Part shown: piece after piece, positions 21,200 through 33,120 of the stretch
Numbering within the stretch: the stretch's first letter is position 1
Layout: the number at the start of each line of letters is the position of its first letter
Assembly: GCA_013146195.2 (NCBI GenBank)
Contig: CM028377.1
Location: forward strand, 1,178,001 to 1,242,000
Source: Codonopsis lanceolata
Taxonomy: Eukaryota > Streptophyta > Magnoliopsida > Asterales > Campanulaceae
DNA length: 64,000 nucleotides
Direction: 5' to 3'
Translations under genes and position numbers: made by a program
Notes under the pieces: generated by a model
Seen by the model: the letters and a program-made list of their open reading frames with translations, nothing else
Database searches by the model: none
What the model was told of the DNA's origin: nothing

Positions 21200-22090
21200 A
21201 AAAACTTGTATAGGACGGTCTTACAGATTTTAAATCCGCAAAATGGAGCCCCAAAAATGATTTTAAAAAAGCTAATAAAGTGGGTAACTCATCAACAAAG
21301 ACAGCGGGTTGCAGAGTAAAAAAATGGGTCAAATGTGAGAAAATAGGCAAAAAAAAAATCAGACAAATGGGGCTAGAACCCGCGGATCGACTCGGATCCT
21401 TCAACATAAACACGCGGGTCACACAAGGAGGGAGGGACACATGTCGGCTCCGTAGGCTAGCCAACACCTTAATGAGATATTTCTCATTTTGCTTCGCTAC
21501 CCTAGCACTTTTAAGTTTTACTGTCGAAATTTTTCTTCTTCCCAAGTCTTTCAGTTTCATCCTCTGTCAGCTCCATTAGCTTCATTTGTCTTGGGATGTT
21601 TGATGGGCTCTAACGAACTTTGATGAAATGATAAGTGACACATTTAAAACCAAACGTAACACATTTAAAAGATAAAAGTGACACATTTTAAGGTCAAAAA
21701 TGACACTATAAAGGGAAAAAAATATTATAATTTTCATTAAAATGCAAAATAACATTTTTAATACTAAAAAGTGACACTATTAATACTAAAAAGTAATACA
21801 TTTAATATTAAAAAGTAACACTTTAAAACTAATAATAACCGTCTAAAGTGATACATTTTATATTGAAAAGTGATATTTTTAATACTAAAAGGTGATACTT
21901 TTCATACTAAAACGTGATACTTTTAATACTAAAAAATAATATTTTTTATACTAAAAAGTGATACTCTTTATTTATACACGTAAAAGATAACACTATAATT
22001 TTCAAAAATCGAAAGATTACACTGAAAATACTACTAAATCTTAACACATTTAACATGAATAGGTCCGTTCTACAAACTTTTTGCAGGAAG
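21200..22090. mobile_element. Probable non-autonomous DNA element with GACGGTCTTAC-type ends
   Basis: The left side reads AAAACTTGTATAGGACGGTC and the right side reads AGGTCCGTTCTACAAACTTT, roughly inverse of each other. Related text (AAGACCGTCTTCC, AAGACAATCTTAC) occurs at 25,330, 25,480, 26,410 and 26,550. A 144-codon minus frame (21,560-21,126) overlaps it but shows no domain. The element contains a minisatellite at its right half. Confidence 0.45.
21640..21985. repeat. Minisatellite, unit about 20-22 bp (ACTAAAAAGTGATACTTTTA type)
   Basis: Degenerate tandem units with the core AATACTAAAAAGTGAYACTTT, about 12-15 units, preceded by GTGACACATTTAAAACCAAA. The same motifs reappear scattered through the LTR copy at 62,870-64,000. 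Confidence 0.75.
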
Positions 22091-25000
22091 TCTACTCTAC
22101 TGTGTATGATGTAATCCGGTCAATCAAGGCAACCGTCCGCATCTAACGAGACTTCTTAATAGAAATTGCATTAAAAAAACATTTATATATATTTGTCTTC
22201 TATTTAATGATAGTCCCGTTCCAAAAAAATTGAGGAAAAAAAAGCTCAATCTCATGAAGAATGTGAGAGAAAAATCTCGGAGCACTAAGTAATCCATAAA
22301 AGGATGCAGTTATTAGGATTTTTTTATTTATTTTTTTTCTTCAAAAGGTTGGAGGACATAAACCCTTAATTTTTTAATTATATTTAATGCCTTGAAAAAA
22401 TTTCAATTATATATATATGATGCTATGGGAGGAACTTTGAACCCTCTCGGTTGAGAGTAGTTAAGTCAATAGGGGCTTGAATCTCAGCTCTGGATTAAGA
22501 TAGATGAGTAGCTAAATGGGGCCTTTGGATAAGGCTTTAACAACAACGAGAAGACAATCTCTTGAGAGTTGTAAAGTCAGTGTCTCTGAGACTCTCCGTT
22601 AGGAGAGAAGCCTGATGGTCGGTTATTAGGATTCGATCGTTGGTTACGTTCCAAATCTACAAAATTACGCCCGTGAAGGCAATTTAATGATAGTCCCGTT
22701 TACATAGATAATTGATTTTGTCGTTCGTAATTTTATTTTTAATATTTTTTAAATTTTGACAGAACTTATATTTTTTTAAAAAAATACATACTTTTTAGTT
22801 CAATTATTTACAATTAAAAATTCCAAAGATGGCCTATGGTTCCTTTAAAATTCTCTGATCTCTAATCTTTTTCGGTGCTACGTATCTTTCAAACTCGTGT
22901 GGTTCACGGACCCATTTCTTTTTGATTTAGCTGAGGTATGGTTTGGCTGGTTTGGGTGATAGGAAATCTATCTGGGTGGGATGGCAATTTATGAATTATG
23001 ATGGTCAGCTCAGATGAAGTGCTGTAGTGTCATGACGTGAGTTGTACAGAGTGGAGTAACAGTTGTAACTTTAATTCTTCATTATTGTGCCCACCGACAC
23101 TCTCCTGTGTTTGGTTCTCCCAGAATTAAATTGTGTGATTCGAAGATAAAATAGATCCATACCGTACTCTTTATTTTTGTTTATTATATTCCACTCTAGT
23201 AGGTGTGGGATCCGGACGGATCGTTCCTATTAGTCCTATCTTTATCCCGTCACAATAGAATTTATGATTTTAATTTCATTCTCGATCCTGTTTTTGATAA
23301 GTATTGGGATTCCAATAGTTTGGGAGATAAAAATCTTGTAATCCCGACTATAATATTTATGAATAATTTCTCTAACACTAAAATATTTTTAAAATATCTC
23401 CATCATGATTAAGATTTCAGACTGTATATTTACAAATATACTTGAATATTTATTTAATGGTGGGTATTGATGAATCTGTTATTATGAACAAAATGCACCT
23501 CTCACTCCTAGAAACTTGATAGACAAAAAAAACCACAATATTGTGAAAATAAATTTAACAAATACTATTAAATAATTTCAGCAAGCACAAAATAGACATT
23601 GTTTGAAAAATAGTCTCTTGACTTGGCAACACTACACACTCAAAATATTTTTAAAAAAATTAAAAAATTAAAAAAAAAAGTCGGTAATCCAGACGGGAAT
23701 TGATATATTTCCCGAACCCCGTCCCGAAATAAGTTGGGACGGAAAAATCTCGACAAAGTCGGGATCGGGATTATGTCGGATCGGGATCGAGATGGGAAAA
23801 CATGACTTTTTATCAGTCGTAACTCCTAGGGGTTTGCCTTATAAAAAGGGGGGAAAACTTAGATTAAGAATCGCATTTTTAATCTTTAATGTGGAAATGA
23901 ATCAGCCGAAAATAATAACACTAAGTATTTGGAACGTAAATAATATCATAATGATTGTTGCAAAATGTATAAAAACGATAAATAAACAAAAATTTTAAGA
24001 TTGTGAAACACAACTTTCAAATCTGATTAAGTAAGATTTTAACAAAACAATCTACAAGTTTAGTACGTGGGATTATTATCAATAATGTTTTCAATGAATA
24101 ACTTAGCATAAAGTATCTTGGAGAACCTCTCACAACTATTAAAAAGCCGCTTGAAGCACAAAAATCGGTTCTTATTCAATGAATTGTCAATGTTGCATCA
24201 TCGAAGTTTGAAGCTGGAACCAACTTCGATATTGCTCTCAGCTTATGGTTATTTCTCTTCTCTCTCAAGCTCTTCTCACCAGCATGCTAACTGCTCGAAA
24301 TCCAACCCTCATAATATAGGCAGCGTCTCCTGCAAGCATACGGCACAAGAGACACATTCCTACTAGGAAAGAGATTAGCTATTAAAAATTGCAAGATTAC
24401 TTTTCCTAACAAAACTATGATACTTGAAATAACTAAAAACCTTTGAAAGATTTTCCTACCAAAAATAAATCAATCTACCAAAAATAATCTAAACAAAATC
24501 TATCACTTCTACTACCTAAATAAACATTGACTAATTTAAAATTTTTTGATAATTTACATCAAGAAATCAAACAAGATACAATTTACATATTTGGATGAAT
24601 AATATGTTTGTCAAGATAATAGAAAATATAACACTTGTCTATAAAGTAAAAAGAAACAAAAGATTTTATACAAACCTATTTAATCTCAACAACTCCAAGG
24701 TAAGTAACAACAAGTTTAGAACTATAAACGATGAGGAATTACAATAGCTTATGTACTCACCCTACTAGATAAATTACAAGATTGATGATCCTACAACGTA
24801 TCACACCTCTCACAGTCCAAAATAGTCACGCACTATTTTGTCTAACGCCAAAACTTCGAGACCCTTGACCACCATTTGTATCGTTGTCGTCCGTCTCAAA
24901 TTTGTTTCACAAACTCATCTTTGGGCACTCTATCTATGCGGTTCATAAACATATCCTTACATAGGATTAACATACCGTCATTTAACAATTTTATAATAGG

Positions 25001-25300
25001 CAGGTTTTTCAAGTTCATAAACATTAGTCCTTCAGGGGCCGATTAGACATAATTACAATTTTTTGATAATTTACATCAAAAATAACATGACTCAAATTTA
25101 ATTTTTTTTATGTTTGTCATTTTATTAAAAGTTATTTAGAACAAAAATATACAAACCTACCTTTAATCTCAATTTATCAATCTTAATCTCAAAAGGATTC
25201 GAGACACCAATTTTAACAGTTTGACTAGGTTTTTTACAAAAAAGAATGAATTAGTCGATCTATGAGAGAGTCGAGATCCGTCCTATGAATTAATCCGTAA
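22091..25300. other. Gene-poor intergenic DNA
   Basis: No coding region recognised. The stretch 23,200-23,800 contains GGATCCGGACGGATCGTTCC at its left and GTCGGGATCGGGATTATGTC at its right with an AT-rich middle, which may be a decayed hAT-like non-autonomous element. The block 22,430-22,640 (TTGAACCCTCTCGG, GAATCTCAGCTCTGG) is GC-richer than its surroundings, but I cannot name it. Confidence 0.4.
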
Positions 25301-25319
25301 AACCATTTTATGGAGACTT

Positions 25320-25490
25320 ACTTCTTAGGTAAAAACTTAGGTAAGACAATCTTACAAATAATTTTTGTAAAACAAATCCTCCTTATCCCGACTCATCGTG
25401 TGTTTGTGGGTTGAGATGTGAGAGACTAAGACTCCATCTTACGAATCAAGATCCGTAAGAGGAAGACCGTTTTAAAAGTTACCTACTCTT
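25320..25490. repeat. GTAAGACnnTCTTAC-type dispersed element fragment
   Basis: Contains TAGGTAAGACAATCTTAC, TTTGTGGGTTGAGATGTGAG and ATCCGTAAGAGGAAGACCGT. A related fragment lies at 26,395-26,600. Such ends resemble MITE termini, but no target duplication was found. Confidence 0.4.
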
Positions 25491-25500
25491 TCTCTTAATA

Positions 25501-25754
25501 CTCCTATCGTTTTCAAATTATCGTCATCTTTTCCTTTTTCGTCTGTTTTAAAATAATTGTCCTCTTTCAAAACTCTTTTTTAAGAAAAATATTTTTACCA
25601 CTTTGCCCTTTTTATTTTTTCTACCTACTTTAATTATAATTATATACTCAAGAGTATTATAAAAAATCATATATTTTACCAATATTTACGATATAATCAA
25701 TTTTTTTTAAATAAGTGTCGAATCAAATAAGACAATAAATTAAAATAGTGGGAG
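25501..25754. mobile_element. Stowaway-type MITE, 254 bp
   Basis: It starts CTCCTATCGTTTTCAAATTA and ends TTAAAATAGTGGGAG, with TA at 25,499-25,500 and 25,755-25,756. The interior is closely related to the copy at 875-1,131. Confidence 0.8.
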
Positions 25755-26327
25755 TATAACATTCAATAGTTTCTAGAGCAGCACGTTGACTGGAGTAATA
25801 GTTATTTGACCGCTGATATATTTTTTTTGTTGTCTCAATCAAATTATATATTTTCCTCATTTTATTAGGTTTAATTCTTTATTATATACATATAAATAAA
25901 TAAGTGTGAGTAAAAAGTTTTTCATGTTAACGTCCAAAAATTATGATTAAAAAAATAAGAAACTAAACTAGTTATGCCTCCAAGAAATTCACAAGGAGAC
26001 TGGTTAATGAGACAAATAGACAATAAAAAAGGAATATCAAAAAATTAAATTATTGTTGGGTATGTGACAAATGATAATTATATAATTGAAGGCAGCATAG
26101 CCTTAATGAGAATGGTGACCCGATGGGTACATACAACAACAAAAGGTTAAATATACAAACGAAGTTGAAATGGAAATAACAAAATAGAATTATTTTTATT
26201 ATAATTTTTATTATAATATATTTTTATCAATAATTAGTATAATTATCACTTAATCATAATTAGAAATACTCTTCTTAATCATAATTAAGAAGAGTTTTTA
26301 TACTACCGACCATAGTTATATTTATAG

Positions 26328-26333
<6 letters not shown>

Positions 26334-26394
<61 letters not shown>
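26334..26394. repeat. (AT)n microsatellite
   Basis: About 30 uninterrupted AT units. Confidence 0.95.
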
Positions 26395-26398
<4 letters not shown>

Positions 26399-27110
26399 TA
26401 TAGTACGTAAGACGGATCTCTCGGACCCAAACTGCCGTGTTGATGAGCTGAGCTGTAAAACAGTGATGCTTCATCTTATAAATTAGGATCTGTAAGACAT
26501 TTTCAAAGGAAACCTACTCATTAATTTGTTATTACGCCGTGCAAGACCGTCTTCCAAATCCTAATTCGCAAGACATTTACGGAGCTCCGATTAGGAAGGA
26601 AAAAAGAGTTGAGTTCGACTTGGACATGAGCAACCTAAATTGAAGAACGGCAACCGCAGACTACCAAGGTGGATGGCAGGTGAGATGGAGAGAGGGAAAT
26701 GGGATAGAAGGCAGAAAATGGAGCGGACCAAACCTGCATCTAAGCCCGACAATTACAATTCATTACTTATAAACCCAATAAATTTTTTGAATCGAAACGA
26801 GTAACCTGTTTTAACCCAAAAATATTAACGAGGTTGAGTCAGATCAGGTTAAAGCAGGTCGAGCCTATTACTCGTTTCAACCCACGATTTTTTATATCAT
26901 AAATTCATGTTTTTTTAGGGGGGAAAGGAGGGGAAAGCGGGTTAAGACGGGTCAACCTGTTACCCATTACAACCTGGCCCGTTCCAACCCAATATATTTC
27001 GAAACGTTTGATATTTGGGTTGTAACGAGTCTGGGTTTCGACTCGTTACTCATTCCAACCCAACTCAAACTCAGCACAATTCACCCAATTACCAGGCCTA
27101 CCCGTATCAA
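26395..27110. repeat. Dispersed repeat fragments (GTAAGAC type and AACCCG/GTTCCAACCC type)
   Basis: 26,395-26,600 contains GTACGTAAGACGGATCTCTC and CGTGCAAGACCGTCTTCC. From 26,740 to 27,110 there are repeated AACCCAA, GGTTAAAGCAGGTCGAGCC and GGCCCGTTCCAACCC words in both orientations, as in non-autonomous hAT-like elements. Boundaries cannot be set. Confidence 0.4.
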
Positions 27111-29257
27111 TGACCAAACATGTGGGTCAGCCAGATAAAGGAGAGGTCGACATGGCTTGCTATGAAAGTGCCACTGCATTAATGAAAATTTTGAAAATTA
27201 CAGTGGTGCCCTCCTTTAAAATCTTGTTCCAGTGCCCCTAAAGTTTTTTTAACGGAGTCTTGACGGCTTGGGGGTGTTTATGGACTTTTTCTAGAAACAT
27301 TGGTACATAGTTAATTACACAATAAATCCCAATTCTTTCAAACTCTCACGAGCGAGGAGGAGTTTTTTTATGGTGAAATTTGGGTCGGTTCACTTTGTGA
27401 AGTTTATAACAATCACAGTACCTTATATTCTTTTAACCGGAAAAAGACACTTTTGGGAGCAAAAAGACTACAATATCCTTAATGAACCGAAAACGCACTA
27501 CGGATCACTTACTCAGTCCATCGCATTGCATCAATTTGTGTATCATGTTGCATCAATTTGTGCATCGCAAATTCGCAATACATGAAATTCAATTGCGATG
27601 CATGAATTTGATGAATGTCTATGTTCATCATGATATAAATCATGAATCGCAATGCACAAATCATGCATCAAAATAATGTTAGAAAAAAAGGATTGACCCA
27701 CAATTTTCTCTTCTTTTTTTTAACCTAAAATGAAAGTTAAGTAAATAGCTACCGACAATTTACAATATTACAATTCGTTGAAGATGATTTCAAAATTTGG
27801 GCTTCCATGTATAAATAGGTAGGGACTAATTTCGGGGGTTCACTTTTCCAAGTTTATAACCTTTTCAGTCTTGTGTTTTTTTTTTTCAACCGGAAAAAAT
27901 CACTTTTGGGGACAAAATGACTATGATACCCTTGATAAACAAAAGACATGCTACAGAGGTCACTTACTCAGTACATCACACTGTATTAACTTTTGCACCA
28001 AAAACATGAAAATTATTTTGGGACCGTGGGAGTTATTATCTAAGAGTATTAAGAAATACTCTTTTTTTTAAGAAAATAATTTTTCTTTTCTTTATGATAT
28101 GTCCAAATAAATAGGTTTTTTTTTAAGTAGTATAATTTTTTGAAGGTATAAGCATATAAAATTACGAGTTTATAAAAATTAATTATTAAATGAGATTATC
28201 TTTTTGCTACATAGAGGGTTTTTAATTTATCCGTGGTATGTTTTGACGCGATGCATTGATTTAAATTACCTAATCCAATTTTACATTAGCATCAATTTTA
28301 TGCACCGCGATGTATCAATTTAAATGACTAAATATAATTTTTACACCGCGATGCATTGATTTAAATTACCTAATCCAGTTTGCATCGTGTTGCAAAATTT
28401 TATGTATCGCGATACATCAATTCAAACAACCAATTGATCACGATGCAAACTGGGTTCAAATGCATCTCCTTCACCTTCTTCTTCCTCCTTTGTCATAAGC
28501 CATCTTCTTCGCCCTCTGCCTTCGTCTGTAATGGAAATTTTTCAACTTAGCTCATGTTCATTCCAATATCGTATTTAATGAATTGGGAAAACGTTTTCCT
28601 TTTTCATCGGAAAAATCGTTTACCAATTGATTGTTTAACTTGTCGCGTCGCGATGCATAAATTGGATTAGATACTTAAAATTGATGCATAACGGTGCATA
28701 AATTGATGCAACACAATACATAAATTGGATTAGCTAATTAAAATTGATGCATCGTGGTGAATAAATTGACGCAACGCGATACATAAATTGATTGAGTAAT
28801 TAAGATTAAAGCATCGCAATGCATAAATTGATGCAACATGATACTTAAATTGGATTAGGAAATTAAAATTGATGTATCGCATAGTATAAATTGATGCAAC
28901 GTGATACACTATGTAAGGGATCTGTAGCGCACCTTAAGTTCATTAACAACATCATAGTCTTTTCCGGTATAAAAAACATAGGGTACTATAGCGGTTGAAA
29001 ATTATACAAATTGTATAGGCTCGAATCTCACCTTTAGCCCGCGACAAAGCCCACCAAGCCAAGCATCAAAGTCAGGTCGGGTCAAAATTTCATCGGGTTT
29101 ATGGAATCTAAAGCCCAGCAAGGCAAAATATCGGGTGGGATGGATAGGCCCATTGGGCTAGATCGATTTTCACTTCTGTAATCGCAATAAACACGCTCAC
29201 AAAGCATCTGTTAATGCATCGTGATTCAAAATCATGCATCACGATTCAAATTTCATA

Positions 29258-29515
29258 CTCCCTCCGTCCGAAAATAATCGTCCTAGTTGACCTGGCGCAC
29301 GGTTTAAGAAAAAACAATTGACTTGATTATTTATATTGGTTTTATGTGTAGTTTCTTTTAAAGCCTATGTGTATGTGACTCATAATTAAAGTTGAGTGAA
29401 AAATTAAAGGTAAAGTGGTAAAAGTGATGTTCTAAAAAGGTAAGTTTCAAACTGGAAAATAATTTTAGAACGGACGAAAAAGGAAAGGAGAACGATAATT
29501 TAGGGACAGAGGGAG
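29258..29515. mobile_element. Stowaway-type MITE, 258 bp
   Basis: The left end CTCCCTCCGTCCGAAAATAA and right end TTTAGGGACAGAGGGAG are inverted repeats flanked by TA (29,256-29,257 and 29,516-29,517). This is the classic Stowaway terminus. It interrupts the GCATCG array. Confidence 0.9.
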
Positions 29516-29559
29516 TATATAGCAATTTAAAATTGATGCATCATTGTATAAAATTGATG

Positions 29560-30060
29560 CAAAAAAATGATTTCTTACCAAAAAAAATACACAAACCAAA
29601 AAAGGACGGAAATAGCATGCTTTTGATTGAGTTTGAAGAGCAAGTCAAGCAATCAAATTTCACCTTCCAATTACAAAATGATTCTTACCAAAAAATACAA
29701 CAAGCCTATAAAAACCTATGATGGAAACATTGACTAAATTATATACAATTTGGATTATACACAAGCTAAGAAATGAAGGAAATTACATGCCTTCGATTGA
29801 GCTTGGAGAGCAACTTGAGCAAATCTAATTTCACCTATCAATTACAAAAAGATTCTTACCACACAAAAAAAAAAAATCAACAAGCCTATAATGGAAACTT
29901 TGACTAAATTCTATACAATGAATCTAGACTATACACAAACTAAGAAAGGAAGGAAATTACATGTATTTGATTGAGCTTGAAGAGCAAGTCAAGCAATCAA
30001 ATTTCACTTACCAATTACAAAAAGATTCTTATTAACAAATACAAATTGAAACTTTGACTA
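29560..30060. repeat. Three-copy tandem repeat, unit about 180-190 bp
   Basis: The words TTGAGTTTGAAGAGCAAGTC, ATTACAAAATGATTCTTACC, AACAAGCCTATAA and ACTTTGACTAAATT recur in the same order three times (starting near 29,560, 29,720 and 29,930) with small changes. The array lies within the nested GCATCG element and has no open frame across units. Confidence 0.7.
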
Positions 30061-30675
30061 AATTCTATGCGTCGGGGTTTATTTTTGTATTACATTCTTC
30101 AATTGTGTGCATCACAATGCATCCATTCGCACCCATGTTCGTTTCATTAAGGGCATATTCGACATTTCGTCATAAAAATACATTTTACCGGTTTAAAAAA
30201 ATATAGAGGAATAAACCTGTTGAAAACTTTCGAAAGAAGACCTGGACCGCAATTTTCCTTACGCTTAAAAATTAAAATAAGACTTTTTGGACTCACCCTA
30301 AATGATTGTTCTAAAATTTCTAGACCTAAAATGAGTATCAATGAGTGTGCGGATGCGTGCTTTGACAAAAGATTGGGTTTATCGTGTACGGTGCAATTTT
30401 ATGCATCGCAATGACAAATACGCGTATCGTTTGATATTAAACGATGCACAACCTTATTAAATAATGCATCACAACTCATGAAAGTGCTTTTTTTGACAAA
30501 AAAATATCGAGAATAAAGTCATTGAAAATTTGTCAAAGTGTACCGCTCCAAATTTCCCCCATTTTTTCCTAGCCACTTCCACAACCGTTAAGGACTGGTT
30601 TTGCAGGGACGTGTTGGGGTCACTGCAAGTTTCCCTTTTTCTACTAGTTAGTTTTTCTAAATATTATTATTAGTA

Positions 30676-30915
30676 CTCCCTACGTTCCACTCAAAAAGTC
30701 TTCATTTGAAAAGTCTAATTATTAAGAGATATATTAATGTCATTAAAGTTAATCATAATTCCAAAAATAATCAAGCACAAAAAATGTGGTTACAACACAA
30801 GTGAAGGGTAAATATGAAATGTTATAAAAATTATAAGCATAATTTATGAAAGTGGACTGTTAGAATAAAACATCCTAAAATAATATAGTGGACTCTTTGT
30901 CTGAAACGGAATGAG
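30676..30915. mobile_element. Stowaway-type MITE, 240 bp (second subfamily)
   Basis: It starts CTCCCTACGTTCCACTCAAA and ends TTGTCTGAAACGGAATGAG, with TA on each side. The interior (AATGTCATTAAAGTTAATCA, ATGAAATGTTATAAAAATTA) is shared with the degenerate copy at 61,622-61,852. Confidence 0.85.
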
Positions 30916-31159
30916 TATTATTTAAGTTACGGGGGTCATAGACCTTACTCTTAAGTTCGTAAAGAAAATTTTTAGTTTTGGTAATCCATTGATCATTGAT
31001 GAACATTTTATTTTGAGTCATTGATTGATCAACCAATCACTAAAAGTAGATTTATAAGACTTAATGCCATTTTTTAAGATTTGAAAAGAAATATAAGATG
31101 TTAATTTCCCATGTATATCTACTGAGTTGTTGGATCATTTCCTTGATTCAACATGAAAC

Positions 31160-31330
31160 TTTTTTTAAATTAGGGATGTAAATGATTCGATTTATGACAA
31201 AACCATGAACTAAACTGTCTCCTATAAGTTTCATTTTTCCCCAAACCAAACCGAAACGTTTAGGGCTCAGAACCAAACCGAACTGAATGGCTTGGTCCTG
31301 TGGTTCAAATAAAATTTTCATAAAATATGT
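31160..31330. repeat. Fragment of the GGTTTGGTTCGGTT-type dispersed repeat
   Basis: Starts with ATTAGGGATGTAAATGATTC and contains AACCAAACCGAACTGAATGG. It resembles one end of the repeats at 18,520 and 32,270. Confidence 0.4.
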
Positions 31331-31475
31331 TGGTATACAAAATTAATACACATATTCTCCTTTTATCAAACTCTTCATCCCAAATGTTTTATCAACCTAA
31401 AGATAGTGTCAATTTTGTAAATTGTCCCTTTTTTTTGTAGGTCTCACCTATCAGCTTCTAAGATGCACTTGTAAT

Positions 31476-31479
<4 letters not shown>

Positions 31480-31537
<58 letters not shown>

Positions 31538-31582
31538 CATGTATGTATGTATGTATGTATGCATGTATGTATGCATGTATAC
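31480..31582. repeat. (AT)n(GTAT)n compound microsatellite
   Basis: About 26 AT units pass into GTAT/GCAT units. The apparent frames on both strands here (YIYIYI, HTYMHTYI) are produced by the repeat and are not genes. Confidence 0.95.
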
Positions 31583-31891
31583 TATTGTACTAAATAGCTT
31601 TAAGGTCAATTTCATTAACAATAACAAAAACCAAAAAATAGACAATTATTTTAAGACGAGATGATGAGCCAAATATCTCTCTCTCTTTCATACTTTATTT
31701 TTTCAATTACTATTACAAAATAAATATTCAGAACCCAAAATTAAGCCTCTAAAATTAGAAAACCAAACGCACCAGTATTGTTAATGTCTCTATACCATGT
31801 TTTTTTATTTTAGTTTTTGTCTTTGTACTTTGTTAGAGCGATTTCAAAAAAATTAGTAGTAAAAAATGATGATAAAAATACCTAGGGTGTA

Positions 31892-32056
31892 CTCTTTCCG
31901 TTTCGGATACAAAATTCACTATTTTATTTTTGGATGTTTAACTAAAAGAATCTATTTTTAAAAATTAAAGCATAAAAATATCGTTTTATTACTAATTAGC
32001 TCATTTTATTAAAAAAAAATTTGATTCTCAAACAAACACTTTTTACTCGGAGGGAG
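31892..32056. mobile_element. Stowaway-type MITE, 165 bp
   Basis: It starts CTCTTTCCGTTTCGGATAC and ends TTTTACTCGGAGGGAG, with TA at both borders (31,890-31,891 and 32,057-32,058). Confidence 0.8.
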
Positions 32057-32269
32057 TATTTGAGAATTATTCTTATTTCTTAGATGTTTAATGGTGAAGA
32101 TGATGGTTTAGTAGTGGTGGATGATGATTTGATGGGTTTGATTTATTGGCAATTAAGGCATAGCTCATGAACATTAAGCCTGGTAGTTTGCTTGCAAATC
32201 TAGAGACAGGGATGACAATTTTGGTGGCGGTGGATATCAATTCTTTCAACCGATGGCATGTAAGGAGTA

Positions 32270-32850
32270 TATGATTTAGTTTGGTTTAGACCAAAATTAT
32301 GATCACCGAACCATCGCTATTGGTTTCAAAAATAAGACTTAGAATCGAACTGAACTCCATAAGATTTACAACCGAACCGCGCCACTTGGTTTGGCTCAAT
32401 TTTGTGATTTATATAAATATTTTTAATCAACTTAATTAACATTAAAAATAACAGTAAAAATAAGATTTTAATTTAGAATTAATATTAAACATAAGATAAT
32501 CTACTAAAAATAAATTATCATAAAGATTACAATACCAATTTTAAAATAAATACAAATGAAAGAAATAAAATTCCTCTGACATTCAAGATTTTGTTTTGTT
32601 TATTATCTATATACATTACATAACTAAATCAAAAGCTTGGATTATGCATATCAAATGATTCAAATGTTAAGAATAATTAACAAATATTATATAATATATA
32701 TTATATAATAAATAAATAAAAATATATAAGTTGATTTGGTTCGATACCAAAAACTGTGAACCAAACCAAGTGGGTTTTTCAATTTTTGAAATCGAAACTA
32801 CTTTGGCTTGGTTCCGTAGTTCGATGATTCTGATGTACACCTGTAATGAC
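32270..32850. repeat. Dispersed repeat with GGTTTGG/CCAAACC ends
   Basis: The left part has TTAGTTTGGTTTAGACC and AACCGCGCCACTTGGTTTGG; the right part has TTGATTTGGTTCGATACC and CAAACCAAGTGGG. The AT-rich interior, including AATTTAGAATTAATATTAAA, matches 18,520-19,310. The right edge reads GATGTACACCTG, hAT-terminus-like, but flanking duplications do not match. Confidence 0.5.
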
Positions 32851-33090
32851 TCGTATCGATTCAAGCGTTTATAAACCAGAAGTGGGAGATATATAGGTTT
32901 GAGGCAACAACTAGAGGTGGAGGCCATTGGTGATATAGGGTCGAAGGGTGAAGCCATGTAATCGCGTAGGTTGTTTCTTGTTATTGACCTACTTATCTAA
33001 ATATCCGAGGAGATCATATCCAATGAAAGTAGAGAATAGTTATTTGTGCCACACGATGACGATGTATAGTCTATATTGATTGTCTTTGTA

Positions 33091-33120
33091 CTAGTCTTTG
33101 TGTCCGTGCCTATGGCACGG
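33091..33120 (-). terminator. Helitron 3' terminal hairpin and CTAG end
   Basis: On the minus strand a perfect CCGTGCC/GGCACGG hairpin is followed nine bases later by CTAG. In Helitrons this hairpin is the signal that ends rolling-circle strand transfer; it is not a bacterial-type transcription terminator. The flanking base after CTAG is T as expected. Confidence 0.85.

Larger units (their letters stand above)
27368..30562. mobile_element. Nested GCATCG-array elements
   Basis: Outer left end at 27,368 (GAAATTTGGGTCGGTTCACT, AACCGGAAAAAGACACTTTT) and a candidate outer right end at 30,500-30,562 (AAAATTTGTCAAAGTGTACC). Inner left end at 27,830 (TTCGGGGGTTCACTTTTCC) and inner right end at 28,950-29,035 (CATAGTCTTTTCCGG, ACTATAGCGGTTGAAAATTA). 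A third, weak right-end-like block is at 30,200-30,262. Arrays of GCGATGCATCAATT-type units occupy 27,500-27,680, 28,240-28,450 and 28,640-28,920, with the family core at 28,440-28,640. Three near-copies of a unit with CAAGTCAAGCAATCAAATTT lie at 29,560-30,060. A Stowaway MITE sits inside. Confidence 0.55.

Noticed and set aside
21126..21560. 144-codon minus-strand frame
   Set aside because: Lies across an element with GACGGTCTTAC-type ends; composition is irregular, an opposite-strand frame of similar size overlaps it, and no family is recognised.
31422..31664. Frames on both strands with YIYIYI and HTYMHTYI repeats
   Set aside because: Direct translation of an (AT)n(GTAT)n microsatellite.
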